In this document: piece by piece, positions 1 through 7,603 of the stretch | How positions within the stretch are numbered: the first letter of the stretch is position 1 | Layout: each line of letters opens with the position of its first letter | NCBI GenBank assembly: GCA_963668585.1 | Contig: OY764869.1 | Location: 3,534,001 to 3,598,000 of the forward strand | Reading direction: 5' to 3' | DNA length: 64,000 nucleotides | Source: Bin87 sp963668585 | GTDB lineage: Bacteria > Chloroflexota > Dehalococcoidia > Lucifugimonadales > UBA3495 | Program-made: the position numbers and the translations under genes | Notes under the pieces: generated by a model | Told to the model about the DNA's origin: nothing | The model's database searches: none | The model's input: only the letters and a program-made list of their open reading frames with translations

Positions 1-891
1 GTCGCTGTTGATCCCCAGCCTTTCCGCCAACCAGCCTGCGCGCACCTGTGCGTGTACGTGGCCGCCGCCCTCCGCAGCGCCGTCGTAAACGCGCAGGTCG
101 CAATCGGGCATGGCCGCCGCCAGTTCCTGTGCGAAGCCCAGGGGGCACACGCTGCGGTCAAAGCGCCCGGCGCTCATCATCACCGGCGCCGCGACGGAAC
201 CTGCGAAATGCGCGGGACTCACCAGCGACAGCGTTTGCGCGACCGCGTTCAGATGGTCGGGGTATGCTCGGACGTAATCGGACAGTTCCGCCAACGGGTA
301 GCCCAGGCCGGATTGCAGCGCCGTGTCGTGCCCCAAAGCCAGGGGAGTGTCGGCGGCAACTGCCGATACGTTGGGGCGACGGGCAGCAACCGCCAACGCC
401 AGGCACGCGCCAAGGCCCGCGCCGGTCAACGCGATGGCGCCGATTTGCGCCTGCTGCTGGGCTTCCAAAGCATCCAGCGCGCGGAGAGCGTCAGCGTAGG
501 CTCCGGACAGAACCCAAGTTTGGGGGCTGGCAATACCCTCGGTCAGCAGACCCGGATAGGTGGCGCGGACCAAGCCATCGCTATTGCGCTGCCCCCGGTG
601 GGTGGCGTTCATCACCACGGCGCGATGGCGCAGTGATGTGTAGATTATGTCGTGAACGCTGGCGTAGTCGGGCATTCGGATCAATGCCGGGAAAGGACCG
701 TCTCCGTGAGGAACCGAGAGCCAGGCAAACAGGCGGTGCCCGCCGCTGCTGTTGTATCGCAACCGGTACACATCCCACTCCGGCTGCGAATAGAACGCGT
801 CCCGTTCCAGCGAGACGTCGGGATTGGTCTCGGCCAGTCCCGCTTCGGTCTGTTCCCAAAACGTCGCGGCGGATGATGGCGCTCCGGTCAT
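1..891 (-). CDS. Acetyl-xylan-esterase-like alpha/beta hydrolase lacking the nucleophile (3' end outside window)
   Basis: The minus-strand frame is open from the ATG at 891 to the window edge, giving 297 residues with no stop seen. It reads as an AXE1/dienelactone-hydrolase-type alpha/beta hydrolase and is a diverged paralog of the gene just upstream, which ends 2 nt before this ATG, so the pair is probably one transcript. The acid (SAGRFDRSVCP) and histidine (EGGGHVHAQ) regions are recognisable. At the nucleophile elbow, however, the expected GxSxG reads GAGLG; the Gly codon replacing Ser is at 415-417. If that is not a sequencing error, the protein is probably catalytically inactive and may bind a substrate or partner the active paralog. 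Only the family assignment is firm; the function is unknown. Confidence 0.75.
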   Translation of the reverse strand, partial: MTGAPSSAATFWEQTEAGLAETNPDVSLERDAFYSQPEWDVYRLRYNSSGGHRLFAWLSVPHGDGPFPALIRMPDYASVHDIIYTSLRHRAVVMNATHRGQRNSDGLVRATYPGLLTEGIASPQTWVLSGAYADALRALDALEAQQQAQIGAIALTGAGLGACLALAVAARRPNVSAVAADTPLALGHDTALQSGLGYPLAELSDYVRAYPDHLNAVAQTLSLVSPAHFAGSVAAPVMMSAGRFDRSVCPLGFAQELAAAMPDCDLRVYDGAAEGGGHVHAQVRAGWLAERLGINSD

Positions 892-893
892 GG

Positions 894-1835
894 TTACACA
901 CCCGCCGCGGGGCGCACGCCGATGCGCTGCTGGAGCCAAGCAGTTTCACGGGCCGGGTACTCGTGAGCGTTGCCATGGCCGGAGTTCGGAAACAGCCACA
1001 GTTCGCGTTGGCCTCGCAGTTGCCGGTAAGCGGCGTAACTGGTTTCAGGAGGGCAGACCTCGTCTTCCATCGCGATGCCCACCACCATGGGACACCTGAT
1101 ACGGGGAGCGAAGTTCACAGCGTCGAAGTATTGTAGGGTTTCCAGCATCTGTTCGGTCCGTTGCGGGTAGGCCCGCGCATAGCAGGACAGTTCGTCATAG
1201 GGATAGCTTCGCAGCATACGCATGGATTCGGGGAAACAGCACAGGAAGGGGTAACCGGAAACGCCGGCTTTGATCTCCGGCCGCAGCGCCGATGTGATGA
1301 GGGTCAGGCCACCGCCCTGGCTGCTGCCGCAACAATAGATTCGTTCCGGGTCAACTTCGGGACGAGAGAGGAGAAAATCGACGGCGCGAACACAGTCGGA
1401 GATCACGCCCTTGTAGCTGTAGGTATCCCGATGCTCGACGCCGCTGGTGAGCAAACCCGGGTATCCCGGGTTGAACTCTGAACTGCTGGGCAACTTGCCT
1501 CGCACGGCGACAGACAACGCGACCACGCCCCTGGCTCCCCACTCGCGCCGCAGCGACGGTTCCGATTTGTAGCCCGGCAGAATCAGCACCGCCGGGAACG
1601 GGCCGTCTCCTTCAGCAGGCACGCTGTACCACCCGAAAATCTCCAGCCCGTCCAGGCTCCGGTAGGCAACCTGGTAAACGTCGGCGGCGGCCGTGCTGCG
1701 CAGGGGGTCGAGCGCCACCCTGGCGTCCAGCGGGATTTCCGCCAAACCGGTCAGCACGCCTTTCCAGAATGCGTCGAAATCGTCGGGACACGTCACCTGG
1801 GTAACGAATGACTCCAGATCGGATTGAGTCGCCAT
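894..1835 (-). CDS. Acetyl xylan esterase / cephalosporin-C deacetylase-like hydrolase
   Basis: This is a 313-residue alpha/beta hydrolase of the AXE1 family, which removes acetyl groups from sugars or related esters; the natural substrate cannot be told here. A complete triad is visible: nucleophile Ser in CCGSSQGGG, acid Asp in AMEDEVCPP and His in NSGHGNAHE near the C-terminus. The length fits the family (about 310-330). The ATG at 835 of the second kilobase (position 1835) was chosen because an AGGAG lies seven bases before it; the frame stays open further upstream but has no ribosome site. There is no signal peptide, so it is probably cytoplasmic. It is followed within 2 nt by the nucleophile-less paralog. 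Confidence 0.85.
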   Translation of the reverse strand: MATQSDLESFVTQVTCPDDFDAFWKGVLTGLAEIPLDARVALDPLRSTAAADVYQVAYRSLDGLEIFGWYSVPAEGDGPFPAVLILPGYKSEPSLRREWGARGVVALSVAVRGKLPSSSEFNPGYPGLLTSGVEHRDTYSYKGVISDCVRAVDFLLSRPEVDPERIYCCGSSQGGGLTLITSALRPEIKAGVSGYPFLCCFPESMRMLRSYPYDELSCYARAYPQRTEQMLETLQYFDAVNFAPRIRCPMVVGIAMEDEVCPPETSYAAYRQLRGQRELWLFPNSGHGNAHEYPARETAWLQQRIGVRPAAGV

Positions 1836-1878
1836 CGGTTCGCTCCTAATCGGGGTTGTGCTGCCCGCCTGGCTGCGC

Positions 1879-1908
1879 ATTATACACAGCATACCCCGAT
1901 GCTATAAT
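1879..1908. promoter_or_regulatory. Overlapping divergent sigma-70 promoters
   Basis: Plus strand: TTATAC (1880-1885), 17 bases, TATAAT (1903-1908), pointing at the dehydrogenase at 1965. Minus strand: TTATAG (1907-1902), 17 bases, TATAAT (1884-1879), pointing at the esterase at 1835. Each -10 box overlaps the -35 box of the opposite promoter in this near-palindromic 30 bp, so polymerase could occupy only one direction at a time. Seen in sequence; activity is inferred. Confidence 0.6.
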
Positions 1909-1964
1909 GCCGGCACCTGCCGCCGGCAGCCCTGCGCCGGCGCGTCACCGGAGATGAGAAACGT

Positions 1965-2867
1965 ATGAAAGCTGGATTTATTGGCGTTGGCAACATGGGC
2001 AACCCCATGGCGGCCAACATGATCAAGGCCGGACACCAACTGACGGTCCACGACCTGCGCCGCGAGTCGGCAACCAACCTGCTGGAGATGGGCGCCGAGT
2101 GGTCGGACACGCCGGCCGGCTGCATTTCCGGCAATGACGCGGTGTTCACGTCGCTGCCGGTGCCGCGGGACGTTGAGGCGGTGGTGATGGGCGAGAACGG
2201 GATCATGTCGGCGGCCGGATCCGGCGACGTGTACGTTGACCTGTCCACCAACTCCCCCACCGTAATCCGTCGGATCCACGCAGAGTGCGGCGCGCGCGGC
2301 GTTACGGTTCTGGACGCGCCGGTGAGCGGCGGCGTGTACGGCGCAGACGCCGGCACGCTGGCCGTGATGGTTGGCGGCGACCGTGCAACTTACGACACCG
2401 TCAAGCCCATGCTGGACGCCATTGGAACCCACGTGGTCTATTGCGGCGAAATCGGCAACGGCATGGTCACCAAGATCTGCAACAACCTGTTGTCCATGGG
2501 CATCGGCGTACTGATGTCGGAGGCGCTGACGCTGGGCGTCAAGGCTGGCGTTTCGCTGGAGACGCTGGCGGACGTGATCGCCAACAGCAGCGGCGGCAAC
2601 CGCCGTCTCACGGAGAAATTCCCTCGCTACCTGTTTTCCGACAACTTCGAGCCGGGATTCGCCACGGCGCTGGCGGCCAAGGACGTGCGGCTGGCAACCG
2701 ACCTGGGGCGTGAGTACGGCATCCCCATGGAGTTGTCCAACCTGGTGGACCAGCGACACGTTGAAGCGCTGTTCCGCGGCTGGGGCCCCGAGGATTCCGA
2801 CGCTGTCGCCAAGTTGCAGGAGGAGAAATCGGGTGTCCAACTGCGGTTTGGCGGTATGGGCGAATGA
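1965..2867 (+). CDS. NAD(P)-dependent oxidoreductase, 3-hydroxyisobutyrate dehydrogenase family
   Basis: This 300-residue beta-hydroxyacid dehydrogenase oxidises a 3-hydroxy acid (3-hydroxyisobutyrate, tartronate semialdehyde, gamma-hydroxybutyrate or similar) with NAD(P). The N-terminal Rossmann motif GVGNMG is at residues 7-12. The substrate-binding stretch DAPVSGGVYGADAGTL is near residue 116, and the catalytic Lys is in GNGMVTKICNN near residue 170. The ATG has GGAGATGAGAA in front of it. A promoter lies at 1880-1908 and a strong terminator follows at 2911-2950, so it may be monocistronic. The exact substrate is not determinable. Confidence 0.9.
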   Translation: MKAGFIGVGNMGNPMAANMIKAGHQLTVHDLRRESATNLLEMGAEWSDTPAGCISGNDAVFTSLPVPRDVEAVVMGENGIMSAAGSGDVYVDLSTNSPTVIRRIHAECGARGVTVLDAPVSGGVYGADAGTLAVMVGGDRATYDTVKPMLDAIGTHVVYCGEIGNGMVTKICNNLLSMGIGVLMSEALTLGVKAGVSLETLADVIANSSGGNRRLTEKFPRYLFSDNFEPGFATALAAKDVRLATDLGREYGIPMELSNLVDQRHVEALFRGWGPEDSDAVAKLQEEKSGVQLRFGGMGE

Positions 2868-2910
2868 TGTCAAACCGCACATGCTGAAGTGAATCGGCCG
2901 GGATTGCCAC

Positions 2911-2950
2911 GCCGTCCCCATCAGTTGATAATGGGGACGGCATTTTTGTT
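2911..2950 (+). terminator. Rho-independent terminator
   Basis: An 11-bp perfect stem (GCCGTCCCCAT / ATGGGGACGGC) with a 9-base loop is followed by ATTTTTGTT. It sits 40 bases after the dehydrogenase stop and separates it from the downstream run. Confidence 0.85.
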
Positions 2951-2982
2951 GTGAATCGTTGCTGATCCTGCCGAGGAAAACG

Positions 2983-3306
2983 TTGTTCCGTTCACAGTAT
3001 CCTGCCAAAGAACACCCTACCTACGCCACCAGGTACGTTTATGCTGACACGCAGTTGTCAACGCACGGCGGCCACGTGGGCCGCGTCAGCATCACCAGCG
3101 AGGAGCACACTCGACTACAGCAGATGGCTGAGAACCTGGAACGCTGCTGCAACGATCTGGACGCCGCGGGATACGAAGTGATCTCCATCACGCCGATCGT
3201 GAGCGGACGCACCGCCTACATGGCAACCAACACCGACCTCGCCGACCCCGGCCACGGTTACAGCGTTACCGACGGCCTGATCGTCACCGGAAAACTACGG
3301 AATTGA
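2983..3306 (+). CDS. Small conserved-looking hypothetical protein
   Basis: About 107 residues, not recognised. The C-terminal two thirds look like a folded alpha/beta domain: a helix around TRLQQMAENLERCC, then a strand with AGYEVISITPIVSG. Start choice is uncertain. TTG at 2983 is preferred because GAGGA lies five bases upstream; TTG at 2959 is in the same frame but has no ribosome site. It stands 31 bases before the next gene on the same strand and could be co-transcribed with it. Confidence 0.5.
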   Translation: MFRSQYPAKEHPTYATRYVYADTQLSTHGGHVGRVSITSEEHTRLQQMAENLERCCNDLDAAGYEVISITPIVSGRTAYMATNTDLADPGHGYSVTDGLIVTGKLRN

Positions 3307-3337
3307 GCGCCACCAACCCAAACACCAGGAGATTACG

Positions 3338-4363
3338 ATGACCAGCAGCGCAGAACGCCACGTTGAAACCGCCGACACCATCGAGGCCATCGAAGAATGT
3401 TTTCGCCTGGGCTGGACCGACGGGTTGCCCGTGGTCCCGCCGGCCGATTACAAGGTACGGGAGATGCTCTCGTTCGCCGGCCTGACCGGTGAAGAAGAAC
3501 TCCTCAACCTCGATATGCGCAGCCGGGTGATCACATCTGAGAACGCCGCCGCCAACGCGGTGATGGCCGGCTGCCAGGCGGAGTACTTCCCGGTGCTGGT
3601 CACCGCGCTGCAGACGTTGGAGGAGGAACGAAACTTCGTCAACATGGCCGCGTCCTCCACCAGTTCGCCCAGCATCCTGATGGTGCTGAACGGGCCAATC
3701 CGCGATTCGTTGGGGATCAACAGCAGGGACGGCCTTTTCGGCCCCGGCTTCCGGGCCAACGCCAGCATCGGGCGCGCCGTTCGCCTGTGCTTCATGAACG
3801 GTTTCGACGCGTGGCCGGGACAACTTGACCGGGGAACCATGGGCACGCCGGCGAAATACACCTTCTGCATCGCCGAAAACGAGGAGACGTCCCCCTGGGA
3901 ACCGTTGCACGTGAGTCGCGGCTTCGACGCTTCTGATAGCGTGGTAACCGTAGCGGTGGCGTACAACCCGGTCAGCGTCCCCAACAGTTACGCTCACACG
4001 GGCCAGGCCATCCTGCTGTCGATTTGCGACGCGTTGCGGTCGGCGGCATTGGCCCACCGGTACCCGGCCCAATGGGTCATAGTCATTGGACCCGAGCATG
4101 CGCTGACCCTGCAGCAGGACGGCTGGAGCCGCCGGGATATGCAGGAATTTCTGATCGAGAACAGCGGGCGATCACGCGCCGAGTTGGTGCGCCTCGGCTC
4201 AAAGCAGGGACCGGAGCAGCCCGGCGATGAAGAACTTATCATGCGCTGCGCCAACGACCCCAACGACGTCCTGATAATGCACGGAGGCGGAACCGGCGGC
4301 CGCTACAGCGCAATCATCGACACCACCGGCTACCGGATCCGCACGCGCAAAATCGGCGGCTGA
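3338..4363 (+). CDS. Conserved protein of unknown function, neighbour of a UGSC selenoprotein
   Basis: A 341-residue soluble protein with AGGAG before its ATG. I do not recognise a characterised family. Visible features are an N-terminal GWTDGLPVVPP segment, a conserved-looking NGPIRDSLGINS / FGPGFRANASIGRA core at about 125-145, and a Gly-rich HGGGTGGRYSA stretch near the C-terminus that could bind a phosphate or nucleotide. There is no signal peptide or membrane segment. It precedes the UGSC selenoprotein on the same strand with a 160-bp gap, so a functional link as an enzyme subunit or redox partner is an inference from position only. Confidence 0.7.
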   Translation: MTSSAERHVETADTIEAIEECFRLGWTDGLPVVPPADYKVREMLSFAGLTGEEELLNLDMRSRVITSENAAANAVMAGCQAEYFPVLVTALQTLEEERNFVNMAASSTSSPSILMVLNGPIRDSLGINSRDGLFGPGFRANASIGRAVRLCFMNGFDAWPGQLDRGTMGTPAKYTFCIAENEETSPWEPLHVSRGFDASDSVVTVAVAYNPVSVPNSYAHTGQAILLSICDALRSAALAHRYPAQWVIVIGPEHALTLQQDGWSRRDMQEFLIENSGRSRAELVRLGSKQGPEQPGDEELIMRCANDPNDVLIMHGGGTGGRYSAIIDTTGYRIRTRKIGG

Positions 4364-4523
4364 CCGGCATGGCCACGCCATTGTCGAAAATCCCGTTCGC
4401 GTCGTGGAAAGCGGAGCCCGGACGAATTTCTGCGCGTGCAGGGGTTACGCAAAACGGCCATTTGACGGTACAATCAGGCGCATTATCGGATATCAGTCCC
4501 TCACACCGCCCAGGAGGTTCAAG

Positions 4524-5087
4524 ATGACCACTGCCGAATCCAGTCGCATCAGGCTGGTTAACCCCAAGGGCACCGAGTTGCCCCAGACCGAATTCCGCAT
4601 GAATGACCGCTCCGGCGGGCTTTCGGGCAAGCGCCTTGGCCTGATGGAAAACTCCAAGGCCAACGCCGACAAGCTGCTGCATGAATTGGGCAATGTCCTC
4701 AACGAGCGGCACGGGTTCTCCGAGGTCAAGTATTTCAGCAAGCACCACGCCAGTCTGCCAGCCAAGCAGGATGTGATCGACTCCATACTCGGTGAGGTTG
4801 ACTACCTGATCACCGGGGTTGGGGATTGAGGGTCCTGCAGTTCGTGCAGTGTGCACGACGGAATCGACATGGAAAAGCGCGGCGTCCCGACTGCTGCAAT
4901 CATCACACATGTATTCCTCAACACCGCCCAGGCCATGACGCGGATGATGGGCGTGCCGGAATACCGCTACGTGGTGGCCCAGCACCCGCTGTCCAGCCTC
5001 ACCGAAGCCGAGGTGAAGGCGCGGGCCAACGAACTGGCTGACGAAGTGGAGTCCATCCTGACCGGAGTACCGGCCGCCACCGCGTAA
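4524..5087 (+). CDS. UGSC-family selenoprotein (in-frame TGA read as selenocysteine)
   Basis: The frame from the ATG at 4524 (AGGAGG six bases upstream) runs to TAA at 5085-5087, interrupted once by TGA at 4827-4829. Read through, it gives 187 residues with Sec102 in the motif D-U-G-S-C-S-S-C, the hallmark of the UGSC family, in which U (or C) and the following C form a selenenylsulfide/disulfide redox pair. Coding character continues unbroken past the TGA (GIDMEKRGVPTAA, then an intact helix-rich end). A SECIS-like hairpin follows at 4840-4859. A caller that stops at TGA would report a 101-residue protein plus an orphan fragment starting near 4851. The biochemical role of the family is unknown; UxxC suggests a thiol/selenol oxidoreductase or a glycine-reductase-like reaction. 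Confidence 0.88.
4840..4859 (+). promoter_or_regulatory. Candidate bacterial SECIS element of the UGSC gene
   Basis: Thirteen bases downstream of the U of UGA begins a hairpin: G4840, bulged T4841, then a 7-bp stem TCGTGCA / TGCACGA, closed by C4859, with apical loop GTG at 4849-4851. A basal bulged U and a GU in the apical loop about 22 nt from UGA are features known from bacterial SECIS (E. coli fdhF type). A competing smaller hairpin, CTGCA-GTTCG-TGCAG, at 4835-4849 is also possible. Confidence 0.65.
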
Positions 5088-5106
5088 ACCCCCACATTCG
5101 TAGCCG

Positions 5107-5502
5107 ATGGCTACTCGCAGCAACGCAAATGCGTCTCGCCCGCCTTTGGATCCGGCCATCAGGCCGGGCCTGGCGGGCGAGGTTTCGTTGACCGTATCCG
5201 ACGAACACCTGGCTCCGCACACCCCGAAATTCAGCACGCCGGCCATGGTGATGCTGATGGAACAGGCATCGTTTGCGGCCATCAAATCCCTGCTGGGTCC
5301 GGACTTGACGGTGGTTGGTTACGAAGTCAACGTCAAACACCTGGCGCCGGCCGGAGTGGGAAGCCGGGTCACCGGCCGTTCAACGCTCACCCACATTTCC
5401 GGCAACAAGTTGCGCTTCGAGGTGGTGGCGCAATTGGGAGACCTGATACTGGGAACTGCGGAACACAAAATGGCCGTGGTTCCCCAGACCGCCATCGCAT
5501 AG
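5107..5502 (+). CDS. Hot-dog-fold thioesterase, FlK-like
   Basis: A 131-residue single hot-dog domain. The segment TPAMVMLMEQASFAAIKSLL followed by VGYEVNVKHLAPAGVGSRV is typical of the fluoroacetyl-CoA-thioesterase-like (FlK) group, which hydrolyses acyl-CoA esters. FlK-type Thr, Glu and His positions appear to be present (T in STPAM, E in MEQAS, H in VKHLAP). It lies 19 bases after the UGSC selenoprotein and 59 bases before the AhpD-like selenoprotein on the same strand, so the three are probably co-transcribed. No strong ribosome site precedes the ATG, which fits translational coupling. The acyl substrate is unknown. Confidence 0.75.
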   Translation: MATRSNANASRPPLDPAIRPGLAGEVSLTVSDEHLAPHTPKFSTPAMVMLMEQASFAAIKSLLGPDLTVVGYEVNVKHLAPAGVGSRVTGRSTLTHISGNKLRFEVVAQLGDLILGTAEHKMAVVPQTAIA

Positions 5503-5561
5503 GGCAGGCTCCAAACGGGCCCAGATGCCTGCGTCACAGGCAACGCCCCAGGAGGACTGAA

Positions 5562-6128
5562 ATGTCGTGGATTCGCGAAACTGACGCTGCCGTGCCGGCA
5601 GTGATCAAGTGCATGTCCATCAACCCGGATTTGATGGCAGCCGTGCAAAACCTGAACGCCAACGCGACCTTCGGATCGTCAGCGCTGACGCGAACACAGG
5701 AGGAAGCCATCGCCACAGTGGTGTCGCTGGTGAACCGTTGCCGGTATTGAGCGGTCGCGCACGGAGGGTTCCTCCGTCAACATTCGGGCGATCCGGAGTA
5801 TTCCAGCCACATCATCCACGATTACCGTCAGGCCGACCTTGACGCGCAGACCCGCGCCATCCTGGACTACGCGGTAAAGCTGACTCTAACCCCCGCAGCG
5901 ATGGCGGAATCGGATGTTGAACATCTGCGGTCTGTTGGACTCACCGACGAGCAGGTGCTGTCAACCGTCGCCATCACCAGCGTGTTCAACTTTATGAATC
6001 GTCTGGCTGACGGGTTAGGGGTGGAAATACCTGAGGGGAGGGAGGCCGCCATGGGTCAATGGCTTTCCGATGAGGCGAAACGGACGCAGGACTGGTTGCT
6101 GGCGTCCGAAGCCGTGCGAGTATCCTGA
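5562..6128 (+). CDS. AhpD-like / peroxidase-related selenoprotein (CxxU active site)
   Basis: The ATG at 5562 has GGAGG eight bases upstream. The frame runs to a stop at 6126-6128 with one internal TGA at 5748-5750. Read as selenocysteine this gives 188 residues of the AhpD/carboxymuconolactone-decarboxylase fold, peroxidase-related type. The active site reads N-R-C60-R-Y-U63-A-V-A-H67, against the family's usual CxxC...H, so TGA replaces the second (resolving) cysteine. The sequence before (TRTQEEAIATVVSLV) and after (GGFLRQHSGDPE, ESDVEHLRSVGLTDEQ) matches the family without frameshift. A perfect SECIS-like hairpin follows at 5761-5777. Likely role: thiol/selenol-dependent reduction of peroxides or disulfides. 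It belongs to the same gene run as the UGSC selenoprotein. Confidence 0.88.
5761..5777 (+). promoter_or_regulatory. Candidate bacterial SECIS element of the AhpD-like gene
   Basis: A perfect 7-bp hairpin ACGGAGG-GTT-CCTCCGT lies inside the coding sequence; its apical GTT (5768-5770) is 20 bases after the U of the TGA at 5748. Distance and GU in the loop match known bacterial SECIS rules. Confidence 0.7.
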
Positions 6129-6150
6129 TCCTTCACTCGATCCATACTCC

Positions 6151-6178
6151 GTAGGGGCGAATGATTATTCACCCCTAC
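6151..6178. repeat. GTAG...CTAC dispersed palindrome (copy 1)
   Basis: Imperfect 28-bp inverted repeat, GTAGGGGCGA at one end and ACCCCTAC at the other, with centre ATGATTATTC. Related copies occur at 15197, 50047 and 62575, and a variant with another centre at 41141. It lies between the AhpD-like gene and the SDR gene and could form an RNA hairpin. Confidence 0.75.
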
Positions 6179-6198
6179 AATCTTCCCGGAGGTTTGAG

Positions 6199-7029
6199 AT
6201 GACTCTACTGCCGTCAGGCCGCCCAAGACTACACGATAAAGTCGCCATCATCACCGGCGCCGGTTCCAGCGGGCCGGGCATGGGAACCGGCAAAGCCTCT
6301 GCCATCCTGTTCGCGCGCGAGGGTGCGAAGGTGCTGCTGGTGGACCGGAACCCGCAGGCTGCTGAGGAAACCCTGGCCGTGATCCATGAAGAAGGCGGCG
6401 AGGGATCGGTGATTGCCGGAGACGTCACCTCGGCTGCCGATTGTGAGGCCATCGTCGATGCCGCGGTGGAACGCTACGGCGGACTGCACGTTCTGTTCAA
6501 CAACGTGGGCATCACCGGCCCGGGAACCCCCACCGACGTTGAGGAAAGCGTCTGGGACAACGTGCTGGACGTGAATCTCAAGAGCATGATGCTGACGACC
6601 AAGTACGCCGTCCCGAAAATGATCGATGCGGGGGGCGGTAGCATCATCAATATGTCGTCGATCGCCGGGGTGAGAGCGGGCAGCGGCCTGGCCAGCATCC
6701 CCTACTCCGCCTCGAAATCCGGAGTCATCGGGATGTCGGAGACGATGGCGGTGCATCTGGGCAGGGACAACGTGCGAGTCAACGTCATCGCTCCGGGGCA
6801 CATCTACACGCCCATGGTGGCGGGCATGATGCCGGAGCAAACGCGTGAGCGCCGGCGCAAGGCTGGGCCGCTCGGCACGGAAGGCAACGCCTGGGACATC
6901 GCGTATGCCGCGTTGTTCCTGGCCAGCGATGAATCCCGCTGGGTTTCCGGCGTGGTGCTGCCGGTGGACGCGGGACTCCTCGCCGCGACACCGTTGGCGG
7001 TGTACCAGAACATCAGGGAAGGTGATTAG
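6199..7029 (+). CDS. Short-chain dehydrogenase/reductase
   Basis: A 276-residue classical SDR. Cofactor motif TGAGSSGPGMGTG is near residue 23, with VDRN after beta-2 suggesting NAD preference. NNVG follows near residue 97, and the catalytic Ser (NMSS), YSASK tetrad and N (DVNLKS) are all present. The ATG at 6199 is preceded by CGGAGGTTTGAG; the frame is open further upstream without a site. It is the last gene of the plus-strand run containing the two selenoproteins. It oxidises or reduces an unknown alcohol/carbonyl substrate. Confidence 0.88.
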   Translation: MTLLPSGRPRLHDKVAIITGAGSSGPGMGTGKASAILFAREGAKVLLVDRNPQAAEETLAVIHEEGGEGSVIAGDVTSAADCEAIVDAAVERYGGLHVLFNNVGITGPGTPTDVEESVWDNVLDVNLKSMMLTTKYAVPKMIDAGGGSIINMSSIAGVRAGSGLASIPYSASKSGVIGMSETMAVHLGRDNVRVNVIAPGHIYTPMVAGMMPEQTRERRRKAGPLGTEGNAWDIAYAALFLASDESRWVSGVVLPVDAGLLAATPLAVYQNIREGD

Positions 7030-7099
7030 ACCGGCGGCCGATACGGATTAAAATCGACGCCGGTGGTTGCCGGCGTCAATCATCGGTGGGTAACGACCA

Positions 7100-7263
7100 G
7101 GGCTATTCGATTACCTTGGCGGAAGGTACCTGCTGTTGCCAGGACGGTTCCCTGCTCACCGTCCGCTCGTCCTTCGACAGGCTCAGGATGAGGATGAGGA
7201 ACTACCTAATCGATCGTCGATAACGGACTACCTCATCTATCGACAATAATCGAATGGCCCTGG
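7100..7263. mobile_element. MITE-like element, copy 1 (about 164 bp)
   Basis: The ends are related inverted repeats: left GGCTATTCGATTACC, right ATAATCGAATGGCCC. The middle carries a second palindrome around CTCGTCCTTCGACAGGCTC. This copy has extra bases: a short repeat of GAGGAT and an additional TCGTCGATAACGGACT segment. Similar elements are at 29626, 37207 and, degenerate, 53695. There is no coding capacity, so it is a non-autonomous element. Confidence 0.7.
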
Positions 7264-7276
7264 GGTAGCGGTGCGC

Positions 7277-7603
7277 TTATTCGGCCTCGATTACCGGACC
7301 CACGAGGACATCATCGCCCTCGATTCGAACAGCAAATTTGCGGAGGGCTTCCGTGGCCGGAGGAGTGACAGGCTTCCCACTGGCGACATCGAAAACCGCC
7401 CCGTGCAACGGGCAAACGACTTCGCCCTCTTCCAGGTCTCCCTCGGAAAGGTTGGCGTAGGCATGCGTGCATATGTCGTCGCAGGCGTGCAGATCGCCAT
7501 CCAGGTTGACCAGCAGAATCTCTTCCGGTCCAACCTTCACCGAGATCATATCGCCTGGCGGAATATCGCTGAGTGAGGCGATTTTTACAAATTCATCGGC
7601 CAT
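7277..7603 (-). CDS. Rieske 2Fe-2S ferredoxin
   Basis: A 108-residue soluble Rieske protein of the non-heme dioxygenase ferredoxin / NirD-like type. The cluster ligands are visible: C-T-H at about residues 46-48 and C-P-L-H near 66-69. AAGGAGG stands before the ATG at 7603; the frame remains open upstream but lacks a start signal. It would pass electrons to an oxygenase or reductase not encoded next to it. The small size and lack of a membrane anchor distinguish it from the cytochrome bc1 Rieske. Confidence 0.9.
   Translation of the reverse strand: MADEFVKIASLSDIPPGDMISVKVGPEEILLVNLDGDLHACDDICTHAYANLSEGDLEEGEVVCPLHGAVFDVASGKPVTPPATEALRKFAVRIEGDDVLVGPVIEAE

Noticed and set aside
48..1136. Long plus-strand open frame rich in Arg and Pro
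   Set aside because: Opposite-strand shadow of two esterase genes with clear family motifs; composition is that of GC-rich antisense DNA.
4827..4829. TGA as a disabling nonsense mutation in the UGSC gene (pseudogene)
   Set aside because: It falls precisely at the Sec/Cys position of the family, has a SECIS-like hairpin, and two other genes show the same pattern.
5748..5750. Genetic code in which TGA means tryptophan
   Set aside because: TGA is a normal stop in many genes here (for example moeA and pdxS), and all three internal TGAs align with redox Cys, not Trp.
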